Shown here: piece after piece, positions 30,383-37,655 of the stretch
Numbering within the stretch: the first letter of the stretch is position 1
Layout of the letters: the number at the start of each line of letters is the position of its first letter
NCBI GenBank assembly: GCA_913009315.1
Contig: CAJVZA010000008.1
Span: 1-40,406 of the forward strand
DNA: 40,406 bases
DNA from: an uncultured Hippea sp.
GTDB lineage: Bacteria > Campylobacterota_A > Desulfurellia > JAADFJ01
Reading direction: 5' to 3'
Position numbers and translations under genes: made by a program
The notes under the pieces: generated by a model
Told to the model about the DNA's origin: nothing
Database searches by the model: none
Seen by the model: only the letters and a program-made list of their open reading frames with translations

Positions 30383-31914
30383 CTTTTCATAACATATTAT
30401 TTGAAAAAGCTGAGGACAGTATAAAAGGAGAAACACTCGAAGCGCCCGCTTTTTTTGTTGATTTAAATCTTGATCAGATTATAGATGCCATCACGGCCGA
30501 CAAGCAGGAATATAACTTAAAACCATTTTTTTATACTTCTTTGAGCAATATCGACACAATTAAGTATCGCCATGAAATAATGCAGGATCTTGAAAATCAA
30601 GCTCTGTTCGAAAACATAAAATTATTTGCACAAAAAATGCGTACAATGCGGGAATATCTTGCGCGGTTAGATAAACTTTATTACAAATATCTGAAGGAAA
30701 GATGGTTTTTGGATGCTGTAGAAATTTATTGTGATTCCGTTAATAATCTATTGCATGATTTATCTCTTGCAGATTTGAAATCGCGCGGATTGTCGGCTTT
30801 TCGTGAATATTTGACGAATTACACCAATTCAGATCGTTTTATCTTGCTTCAGACGGAAATGAAAAAGATAACGGCCGATTTATCGGAAATAAAATACTGT
30901 CTGCTTATTAAGGGAAACCATATTAAGGTTCGCAAATATGAATCTGAAATTGATTACAGTGCGGATGTTGAAGAAACATTCCGAAAATTCAAGCAGGGAG
31001 CGGTAAAAGATTATAGAGTCAAATTTCATGAATCACCGGAAATGAATCATGTTGAAGCGAAAGTACTGGATTTGGTAGCCCAGCTGTATCCCGACACATT
31101 TTTTAATCTCGATAATTTTTGTACGAAAAATGAAAATTATTCGGATAAGACAATCGGTATTTTCGATAGAGAAATACAATTTTACCTTGCCTACTTAGAG
31201 TTTATTGCAGTAATTAAACAAACCGGATTGAAATTCTGTTACCCGCAGATTGTTACCGCAAGCAAAGAAGTTTATGATTATGAAGGATTTGATTTAGCTT
31301 TGGCCTATAAATTTAGTGCAAAAAAATCATCCGTTGTGTGCAATGATTTTTATCTGAAAGACAAAGAACGCGCATTTGTAGTAACCGGTCCGAATCAGGG
31401 CGGCAAAACAACCTTTGCCCGCACCTTCGGACAGCTGCATTATCTGGCCGGCATAGGCTGTCCGGTTCCTGGCAGAAAGGCGCAGCTTTTTTTGTATGAC
31501 AAGCTCTTTACGCATTTTGAGAAAGAAGAGAACATCAAAAATCTGAGGGGCAAATTAGAAGATGATTTAGTCAGAATTTACGATATTCTAAACAGAGCCA
31601 CTCCTGACAGTATTATCATAATGAATGAGATTTTTACCTCGACAACATTGGCAGACGCTATTTTTTTGAGCAAAAAGATAATGGAGAAAATAACACAGCT
31701 GGATTTACTGTGCGTTTGGGTAACATTTGTAGAAGAATTGGTTTCTTCCGGCGATAAAACCGTAAGTATGATCAGCATGGTTGTTCCCCAAAATCCGGCG
31801 ATACGAACATATAAAATTCAAAGAAGACCTGCTGACGGACTTGCCTACGCTCTCTCAATTGCCGAAAAATATCGACTCACATACAATCATTTGAAGGAGC
31901 GCATAAAATCATGA
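30379..31914 (+). CDS. MutS-like ATPase, first of a tandem pair
   Basis: 511 residues. The N-terminal two thirds are helical, like MutS core/lever domains ('NIDTIKYRHEIMQDL' is the usual motif after the connector). The C-terminal MutS ATPase has Walker A GPNQGGKTT at 337-345, 'GCPVPGRKAQL', a Q-loop/signature region 'LFTHFEKEEN...GKLEDDLVRI' and Walker B 'SIIIMNEIF' at 411-419. The Walker B Asp is Asn416 while catalytic Glu417 is kept. It lacks the MutS N-terminal mismatch-recognition domain (no F-x-E) and the MutS2 Smr domain, so ordinary mismatch repair is unlikely. It overlaps the next MutS-like gene by 4 bases, suggesting a heterodimer. Confidence 0.82.
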   Translation: MTFHNILFEKAEDSIKGETLEAPAFFVDLNLDQIIDAITADKQEYNLKPFFYTSLSNIDTIKYRHEIMQDLENQALFENIKLFAQKMRTMREYLARLDKLYYKYLKERWFLDAVEIYCDSVNNLLHDLSLADLKSRGLSAFREYLTNYTNSDRFILLQTEMKKITADLSEIKYCLLIKGNHIKVRKYESEIDYSADVEETFRKFKQGAVKDYRVKFHESPEMNHVEAKVLDLVAQLYPDTFFNLDNFCTKNENYSDKTIGIFDREIQFYLAYLEFIAVIKQTGLKFCYPQIVTASKEVYDYEGFDLALAYKFSAKKSSVVCNDFYLKDKERAFVVTGPNQGGKTTFARTFGQLHYLAGIGCPVPGRKAQLFLYDKLFTHFEKEENIKNLRGKLEDDLVRIYDILNRATPDSIIIMNEIFTSTTLADAIFLSKKIMEKITQLDLLCVWVTFVEELVSSGDKTVSMISMVVPQNPAIRTYKIQRRPADGLAYALSIAEKYRLTYNHLKERIKS

Positions 31915-33482
31915 AGGCTTTTTTGATGTATAGAGATCGTGATTTTGATCTGCAGCAGAAATTACCTTCGAATGAACAGGCGCTGATACAAGACCTGGAA
32001 TTAAACACGCTGTTTGGCGCTATGGCGTCCGATGACAAATTCTTATTTGAAGTTGCGGAAAAAGCTGTTTTATCAAGTTTAAACGATTTGAATACGATAC
32101 AATATCGTCAAAATATTCTTAAGGATTGCATAAAGAATTCTTCTGTTGTCAGAAATATCTATGAAATAGCCGTTCAGGCAATTAAAAGTGAGAAAAAAGT
32201 ATATTTTGGATTTTTCAGCAAATATCCCGGTGCAATACTCAGCAGATCGATAGAAGTGCTGCAGATATTTGTAGACATGCTCAAAAAACTTAAGAAAGTG
32301 TCCGATGAACATGCTGATAAATTCGAGTCAGAAGGTTTTACGACATTTTTCGCTGTTCTCAATAAAGAACTTGATGATGAATATTTTGACAGAGTCCAAA
32401 ATCATCTAAGAGAATTAAAATTTCACGACGGAGTTTTGATAAGCGCCGAATTGGAAAAAGGCAATAAAGGTACCAATTATATACTTCGCAAACCACACGA
32501 CAAAAAACAGAGTTGGGTGGACCGAATCTTTGCCAAAAAGCCTCCAGTTTACAGTTTTACTATCAGCGATCGCGACGAAAGCGGCAATAAAGCGCTATCG
32601 GAATTAAGAGACAGAGGAATCAATCTTGTTGCCAATTCGCTTGCCCAGTCAAATGATCATATTCTCAGTTTTTTCAACATGTTGAGGGCTGAATTGGCTT
32701 TTTACGTTGGTTGTTTGAATTTACACAGCCGGCTTGCTCAAATAGAAGAACCAATCTCTTTTCCTTTGCCTGCAATTTTAGGCGAATTGCGACATTCTTT
32801 TAAGGGTTTATATGACTTATGCCTGGCTTTGAGCATACGGCGCAAAATTGTCGGCAATAATGTGAATGCCGATGACAAGAGTCTTGTGATAATCACAGGC
32901 GCCAACCAGGGCGGAAAATCAACCTTTTTGCGAAGCATCGGTTTGGCGCAGCTAATGATGCAATGCGGAATGTTTGTTCCGGCGGAGTCTTTTTGTGCCA
33001 ATGTCTGCAGCGGCCTGTTCACACATTACAAAAGAGAAGAAGACACCGCTATGAACAGCGGAAAGCTGGATGAAGAACTCAGCAGAATGAGCGATATCGC
33101 AGATAATATAACTTCAAATTCCGTGTTATTGTTTAATGAATCGTTTGCCGCGACAAACGAAAGAGAAGGCTCGGAAATCGCAAGGCAGATAATCTGTGCA
33201 TTGTCGGAGAAAAAAATTAAAATCTTTTTTGTTACGCATTCATACGAATTTGCTCATGGTTTTTATGATAAGAAAATGAAAAATGTCATTTCTCTGCGGG
33301 CTGAAAGGCAAACCGATGGGAAAAGAACCTTTAAAATTATCGAAGATAAGCCGCTGCAAACCAGTTATGGAGAAGATATATATAATAAGATATTTGGAGC
33401 AGACACTAAAGGTGCTTCTAAATCTGTTAGTGCAAATTGCGGACAAAATAAGATAGATCGAGAAAACGAATCCGTATTATAA
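31911..33482 (+). CDS. MutS-like ATPase, second of a tandem pair
   Basis: 523 residues, same architecture as its upstream neighbour but clearly diverged. 'LNDLNTIQYRQNILKDC' opens the core domain; Walker A GANQGGKST is at 330-338, 'QCGMFVPAESF' follows, 'GLFTHYKREEDTAMNSGKLDEEL' is the signature region, Walker B 'SVLLFNESF' is at 404-412 with Asn409 in place of Asp, and the H-loop is 'FFVTHSYEF' (439-447). Both partners share the NE Walker B, so this is a family trait, not a mutation. The overlap (ATGA) with the first gene fits equimolar production. Function unknown; a DNA structure-sensing or defence role is speculation. Confidence 0.82.
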   Translation: MKAFLMYRDRDFDLQQKLPSNEQALIQDLELNTLFGAMASDDKFLFEVAEKAVLSSLNDLNTIQYRQNILKDCIKNSSVVRNIYEIAVQAIKSEKKVYFGFFSKYPGAILSRSIEVLQIFVDMLKKLKKVSDEHADKFESEGFTTFFAVLNKELDDEYFDRVQNHLRELKFHDGVLISAELEKGNKGTNYILRKPHDKKQSWVDRIFAKKPPVYSFTISDRDESGNKALSELRDRGINLVANSLAQSNDHILSFFNMLRAELAFYVGCLNLHSRLAQIEEPISFPLPAILGELRHSFKGLYDLCLALSIRRKIVGNNVNADDKSLVIITGANQGGKSTFLRSIGLAQLMMQCGMFVPAESFCANVCSGLFTHYKREEDTAMNSGKLDEELSRMSDIADNITSNSVLLFNESFAATNEREGSEIARQIICALSEKKIKIFFVTHSYEFAHGFYDKKMKNVISLRAERQTDGKRTFKIIEDKPLQTSYGEDIYNKIFGADTKGASKSVSANCGQNKIDRENESVL

Positions 33483-33485
33483 AGA

Positions 33486-33506
33486 CGCAAAAAGGGTTTT
33501 TTTGCG
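33486..33506 (+). terminator. Candidate intrinsic terminator after the MutS-like pair
   Basis: CGCAAAAA (33486-33493), a short loop, TTTTTGCG (33499-33506), 3 bases past the stop codon. The stem is A:T-rich and the T-run is inside it rather than after it, so efficiency is doubtful. Confidence 0.4.
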
Positions 33507-33579
33507 GAATTATTTGGCAGAGAGCAACTGCAAAGAAAAGAGGCTTTATCAACAGGCTCTTGAGAGATTGTTGATAAAT

Positions 33580-33641
33580 GTCATTGCGAGCGAAGCGAAG
33601 CAATCTAATGAGACTGCTTCGGCCTTCGGCCTCGCAGTGAC
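33580..33641. repeat. REP-like palindromic element (TCATTGCGAGCGAAGCGAAG type)
   Basis: The 62-base element begins GTCATTGCGAGCGAAGCGAA and ends CTTCGGCCTCGCAGTGAC; the ends are complementary with one mismatch and an inner GCTTCGGCC/GGCC... arm extends the stem. This 'cattgcgagcgaagcgaagcaatc' type is a well-known dispersed palindrome in several bacterial groups (general knowledge). Confidence 0.7.
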
Positions 33642-33652
33642 AGAAGGAAAAA

Positions 33653-33734
33653 GTCATTGCGAGCGCAGCGCGGCAATCTCAAAAAACGTTGGCAATAAAG
33701 GGATTGCCGTGCACCTTTCGGTGCTTACAAAGAC
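33653..33734. repeat. Second, degenerate REP-like element
   Basis: It begins GTCATTGCGAGCGCAGCGCG, clearly related to the element at 33580-33641, and contains GGCAATCTC paired loosely with GGGATTGCC downstream, plus GCACCTTTCGGTGC, a perfect 5-bp hairpin. It lies between the MutS-like pair and the 22-bp repeat at 33736. Confidence 0.55.
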
Positions 33735-33735
33735 A

Positions 33736-33757
33736 AATAGGAGTTTTTCAACAGCCT
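33736..33757 (+). repeat. Left copy of the 22-bp direct repeat bounding the cassette island
   Basis: AATAGGAGTTTTTCAACAGC plus CT, identical to 38775-38796. This copy is extended by TGTTGAG into a near-palindrome (CAACAGCCTGTTG). The two copies enclose about 5 kb containing all four island genes and all three attC-like elements. Confidence 0.75.
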
Positions 33758-33783
33758 GTTGAGACGCGACCCCTATTTTTCCT

Positions 33784-33916
33784 CAACAACCGGGTATATG
33801 AGGCGTTGGGCGTTTCGAAACACCTGACTTTCAATTTACTACGCAGTTTATTTGATGTTAAAATGTTCATATTTAGCGCTATCTGCCCAATTTTTTATAT
33901 TGCGTGTTGCGGTGTC
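33784..33916 (-). repeat. attC-like element 1 (downstream of DUF2130 gene)
   Basis: About 133 bases with imperfect inverted arms: CAACAACCGGGTATATGAGG then CGTTGGGC on the plus-strand left, and GCCCAATTTTTTATATTGCG then TGTTGCGGTG on the right. It shares with elements 2 and 3 the internal ACTTTCAATTTACTACGC (33827-33844) and the outer flank CGTTTTTATTC (33916-33926), whose TTA is the stop codon of the adjoining gene. Arm complementarity is weaker than in element 3. It is the terminal element of the array on the minus strand. Confidence 0.62.
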
Positions 33917-33920
33917 GTTT

Positions 33921-35159
33921 TTATTCTTCAATCTTTTTGTCTGATAACTGTAAAACATTTGATGTTTCTAATTCTTTACCTGCAATTCCTTTTATTGAAC
34001 CGAATAAAGCTGAAATGTTTTCTTGAACAACCCAAATCTGTTTTTCTCTGGAAGCCCAAATTTTATACATTGCTTTCTTTTCCGAATTAAGTTGCTCAAT
34101 CATTCCGTCATAGTTCTCAACAATTCTCTTAATATTCTGAACAAATTCGTTACTTGTCAAATAATTATAAAGCAATTCCATTTTGTCGCCTTTATTTTCT
34201 TCGGAAGTTTTTACGGAATGTGTTTTAATCAACATTTCTCTTAAAACGAAAGAAAGACTTTTTGCTTCGTGAAATCCACAAATCCAAACCCCATTTCTTT
34301 CTCCAAATCTGTCCATATCATTTGGTAAAGTTTGTGTAACTAAAACAGCAATGTCAGCTTTACAAGTAACTTGGTCTTGTTTTAATTTATCAATCCAATC
34401 ATTCGCAAAATTCTTTGTTCGTTTGCTCTCATAAACAATAGTGCCACATTCTTGTTGTACGGAATTAACAACTGTCTGTATACTATCAGCACCGCGTACT
34501 CCTTTTGGAACTTCTTGAATAGTGTCAAATGGGTATGTTTTTGCAAGTAAATCTTCAAGCGCTAATTCTTGAACTTCACCTTGTAACTGCATTGAACCTT
34601 GCTCCGCTTTTCGTTTCATTTCTTCTGCAAGTTTCTTGTTATCATCAATTTGTTTAAGTAGTTTAATTTTCTCTAATTCAAAACTTTCCCGTTCTTTAGC
34701 TCTGGCTTTTTCTTCTATTTCTTTTTGTTTTTCAAGAAACTGTTTCTCCATTTCAAGATTTAAGTCTTCTTCTTTCTCTTTTAATTCTGCTTCTTGTCGC
34801 ATTAAAGCGACTTCCTTTTGTTTAAGATTTTTATTTTCTTCTTTACGTTTCTTGTTTTCTTCTTCAAGAGATTTAATCTTATCTTCAAAGTTTTCAAATG
34901 CAGACTTCTCAATTTTTTCTTTCTCTGCTGTTAATTTCTTTTCTACTGCTGATTTTAAAAACTCGTCTTGCTTTTGCTTATCTTTATCAAATTCATCTTT
35001 CTCTTTTTCGAGTTTTTTCTTTTCTTCATTAAATCTATCAGCTTGTTCTGAAACTTTTTTTTCATATTCAGCTTTATAATGAGCTTCTAATTTACCTGAC
35101 AAAGCTTCTTCAACATCAAAACTGTGTCCGCAATTCGGACATTTTATTTTATTGTTCAT
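33921..35159 (-). CDS. DUF2130 protein: zinc-binding motif, long coiled coil, nuclease-like domain
   Basis: 412 residues. CPNCGH at 7-12 gives one CxxC zinc-type motif; residues about 28-195 are a Lys/Glu-rich coiled coil; the C-terminal domain carries 'GADSIQTVV' (Asp225) and 'IVYESKRTK' (Glu244-x-Lys246), fitting the PD-(D/E)XK-like pattern predicted for DUF2130. Such proteins are uncharacterised and often near mobile or defence genes. It lies alone between two attC-like elements, so it is a single-gene cassette. The TAA stop is formed by the conserved element flank. Much more AT-rich than the housekeeping genes. Confidence 0.82.
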   Translation of the reverse strand: MNNKIKCPNCGHSFDVEEALSGKLEAHYKAEYEKKVSEQADRFNEEKKKLEKEKDEFDKDKQKQDEFLKSAVEKKLTAEKEKIEKSAFENFEDKIKSLEEENKKRKEENKNLKQKEVALMRQEAELKEKEEDLNLEMEKQFLEKQKEIEEKARAKERESFELEKIKLLKQIDDNKKLAEEMKRKAEQGSMQLQGEVQELALEDLLAKTYPFDTIQEVPKGVRGADSIQTVVNSVQQECGTIVYESKRTKNFANDWIDKLKQDQVTCKADIAVLVTQTLPNDMDRFGERNGVWICGFHEAKSLSFVLREMLIKTHSVKTSEENKGDKMELLYNYLTSNEFVQNIKRIVENYDGMIEQLNSEKKAMYKIWASREKQIWVVQENISALFGSIKGIAGKELETSNVLQLSDKKIEE

Positions 35160-35177
35160 ATTTTCCTTTTTTTAAAT

Positions 35178-35313
35178 GCACCACAACGTTCAGTATATGA
35201 GGCGTTGGACGTTTTGGAACACTTAACTTTCAATTTATTACACTGTTTATTTAATGCTATAAACCTCGATGTTAGCATATTACCCAAATTACACATAGCT
35301 TTTGTTGTAGGGC
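35178..35313 (-). repeat. attC-like element 2 (between MBL and DUF2130 genes)
   Basis: 136 bases. Plus-strand left arm begins GCACCACAAC and contains AGTATATGAGGCGTTGGAC; the right arm ends TTTTGTTGTAGGGC. Outer ends pair as GCMCYACAAC / GTTGTAGGGC. It shares ACTTTCAATTTATTACAC (35226-35243) and CGTTTTTATTC (35313-35323) with the other elements, and its left half is strikingly close to element 1 (GAGGCGTTGG, then ACTTTCAATTTA, then GTTTATTT). Confidence 0.68.
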
Positions 35314-35331
35314 GTTTTTATTCATTTCTGT

Positions 35332-36636
35332 TTATATTTCTCTTGTTTCTTCGTCCTTTAATTCTACTATTGGCTCATTAAATATGTCCTTATATTTCGC
35401 TCCTTCAAATGTATGAATTGGCACAATATTTTTTGGTTTTATCGCGTCAACCATTTTTTTCAATGTCTTGATGTCAGCGTGTCCGCTTGTATGTATTTTA
35501 TGAATAGAGAATTTCCGATTTGTTAAGTAGTCAATAAATTTCTTTGTGTTTGATTTTTGTAAATATCCTTCCCACATAGAATAAATGAGATTTCCGCCTT
35601 CTATTCCGTTTACTCTGTCTAAATCTATTTGCATTGACGGTCTAACAATCATTACAATCTTTTCTGATTGATTATTAATTTCTTCTTTTGTTATTTTGAA
35701 TTTCGTGAATTGATACAAGATTTTTTCATTTCCTTCTCTTGATAATCTGTCGCTTGTGTATTTAGGAAACATCACTTTTAAATTTTCAAAATCATCTGAT
35801 GGATAAGGAATACCAGCATATTTTGATAATTCTTTCAGAACTTTTGCTACATAAACATCTACAACAAATATTTTTCCAGTCCGTTTACAAGCCCTATAAA
35901 TTGAAGTTAATCTGTCAATATTTTGACCAGAAGTATAAATCAAGTTTACTTTTCCTTTTTGTTTGAATACTTCAACTAATTCATTTTCAGTTTCAGGTTC
36001 TGTTTTAAATGGTTTATTATCTCTGCTAATTGTTGTGCCTTCAAGAAGCAGGTAATCAACATTCTGAGGTGCATTGTGAGTAAACCAATAAAATGCTTTT
36101 GCTTTTCTGCCGTGAGAACGAAAGTCACCCGAATAAAACAAACTTTTTCCGTCTGCTTCAACTAAAAACGAATAAGCATCAAACGCTGAATGGTCAGCCC
36201 AATATGGTGTAACTGAAATGTCGCCTATATTAAAAGTCTTTTCTTTTTCAAAGAAGTTCGTGTTTTTTAGATATATTTCTTGCGGTGTAAATAAATTATT
36301 GAGCTCAATTATTTTATGGGTTGCTTCACCCAAATAATACTGAACATTATCGTTTATAAAGTTTGTTAAACCGTAATGGTCTTGATGTGGATGCGAAATA
36401 ATTACACCGTTAATTAAGTCTTTAGAACTATCATAAAGTCCTTCAATATTTGGTAAAATACCTTTGCTAACTAACTCACTTGTTTTTAAAGTTTTGTATT
36501 TTGCAAAATCAAATTCTCTTCCGTCTTTTTCAACTAATGGCATACCAAAGTCAAGTAGGATTCTTGTGCTTTCAGTCCAAATCTCTACGCAAGAACCTCC
36601 TATTTCTTTTGTCCCGCGATGGATTTTAAATTTCAT
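35332..36636 (-). CDS. Metallo-beta-lactamase-fold hydrolase, RNase J/beta-CASP-like
   Basis: 434 residues. MBL metal motif HPHQDH at 82-87, 'WADHS' (His149), 'YSGDFRSHG' (Asp171), and the C-terminal 'HTSGHAD' (382-388) plus 'PIHTFEG' (His408), the arrangement seen in RNase J and related beta-CASP enzymes. RNA processing or degradation is therefore likely, though a DNA substrate cannot be excluded. The central region is diverged from housekeeping RNase J and the protein is shorter. Its start overlaps the upstream PD-(D/E)XK-like gene by 4 bases; both sit in a single cassette between attC-like elements 2 and 3. A functional pair is inferred. Confidence 0.82.
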   Translation of the reverse strand: MKFKIHRGTKEIGGSCVEIWTESTRILLDFGMPLVEKDGREFDFAKYKTLKTSELVSKGILPNIEGLYDSSKDLINGVIISHPHQDHYGLTNFINDNVQYYLGEATHKIIELNNLFTPQEIYLKNTNFFEKEKTFNIGDISVTPYWADHSAFDAYSFLVEADGKSLFYSGDFRSHGRKAKAFYWFTHNAPQNVDYLLLEGTTISRDNKPFKTEPETENELVEVFKQKGKVNLIYTSGQNIDRLTSIYRACKRTGKIFVVDVYVAKVLKELSKYAGIPYPSDDFENLKVMFPKYTSDRLSREGNEKILYQFTKFKITKEEINNQSEKIVMIVRPSMQIDLDRVNGIEGGNLIYSMWEGYLQKSNTKKFIDYLTNRKFSIHKIHTSGHADIKTLKKMVDAIKPKNIVPIHTFEGAKYKDIFNEPIVELKDEETREI

Positions 36637-37484
36637 AATTTTATTAAATAATCATTCCAAATAGCAAGACCACAATTAAATATTTCAATTTGACTATTAA
36701 AAGAAAGTGCTTTTAATTTAGATTTATCAAACAAACTACTATTTGGGTTATAGTCGATTAAGGCAACAATAAATTTTGCATCTTCGATTTTATCTGAAAT
36801 TTTTAATGTTTTCAGGGCATCTAATCTCTCTTTTGATTGATTTATTAAACCTAATTCAATTTTTAAGTTTTTCAGATATCCTGTTTCAGATGCAATTCCT
36901 GAAATATTACTTTTTGCAGCATCGTAATATTTGTCAATCTGCTGATCAATATCTGATATATCAGGATTTAGAGAATATTTGACTTCAATAAATGTCAATG
37001 GCGCAGTTTGATTTCTTTTTCGATTTTTTCTACTCCAAAAGAACCCACTCAAATCAAATCTTGAATTATTAATATTGTCTGCATATTGTCTGTCTGTTAG
37101 AAATATTTCGCTATTGACATTCTTGTTTAAATTATTGCTTCTTATCAATAACTGTTCATATTCAATTTCCAAAGTTGGTCGTTTCGATTTAACACTTATA
37201 ACATTGTTCTTTATTAAAGGAATATTGTCCAAGTAATTATTAACATCGGTTGCTGATGATAAAGTCAACTTTGACAAACTCGTTCCTTTTTGAAATTTCT
37301 TATGAATTTCGAAAGTTCCATTTTCATTGAGTTTTAAAATAGAGTTTCCTTTAAAATATATGTTGATATACCCATCTCTTATTTCAAAATCTAAGGTGGT
37401 ATCATTTATGACATAATCTACAATTGAATGGAATAATCCACCTTTTTTTAATTCTAATACAAAATTTCCGTCTAATACTCTCAT
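36633..37484 (-). CDS. Unknown protein with a PD-(D/E)XK-like motif
   Basis: 283 residues, no signal peptide or membrane helix, AT-rich codon use. The N-terminal half is beta-rich and unrecognised. Residues 142-185 read 'RFDLSGFFWSRKNRKRNQTA' followed by 'PLTFIEVKYSLNPD' and 'IDQQIDKYY': Asp144, Glu167-x-Lys169 and a following Gln give the pattern of a PD-(D/E)XK nuclease core, with a basic stretch between. No known family is named from sequence alone. It is first in a two-gene cassette and overlaps the MBL gene by 4 bases. Confidence 0.7.
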   Translation of the reverse strand: MRVLDGNFVLELKKGGLFHSIVDYVINDTTLDFEIRDGYINIYFKGNSILKLNENGTFEIHKKFQKGTSLSKLTLSSATDVNNYLDNIPLIKNNVISVKSKRPTLEIEYEQLLIRSNNLNKNVNSEIFLTDRQYADNINNSRFDLSGFFWSRKNRKRNQTAPLTFIEVKYSLNPDISDIDQQIDKYYDAAKSNISGIASETGYLKNLKIELGLINQSKERLDALKTLKISDKIEDAKFIVALIDYNPNSSLFDKSKLKALSFNSQIEIFNCGLAIWNDYLIKL

Positions 37485-37516
37485 AGTTTATTCCTTATTC
37501 TGCGGTTTCTTCAAAT

Positions 37517-37651
37517 GCCCTACAATACGCAATATGAAAAGTTGAGCATTTTAAAACTCCAAACTTTCAATTTACCACACCTTTCATTAATTGTTAGTTC
37601 GTTCACATCTACCATTTTCCGTCCAATTTTTTATATTGCGTATTGTAGTGC
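37517..37651 (-). repeat. attC-like element 3, long hairpin between the PD-(D/E)XK and agmatine-deiminase genes
   Basis: 135 bases with 31-base arms: left GCCCTACAATACGCAATATG... (37517-37547) and right ...TATATTGCGTATTGTAGTGC (37621-37651). By hand 26 of 31 positions are complementary, including an uninterrupted 16-base run around the ATACGCAATAT core. The 73-base centre contains ACTTTCAATTTACCACAC (37563-37580). Flank CGTTTTTATTC is at 37651-37661. The best-preserved member of the three. Confidence 0.75.
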
Positions 37652-37655
37652 GTTT

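Noticed and set aside
34636-35079. Plus-strand 147-codon Ser/Phe-rich ORF
   Set aside because: Antisense shadow of the Lys/Glu-rich coiled coil of the DUF2130 gene.
33784-37651. CRISPR array or group II intron for the three intergenic elements
   Set aside because: Units are 133-136 bases and separated by full genes, with hairpin ends and no short spacer pattern; no intron-encoded protein or domain V motif.
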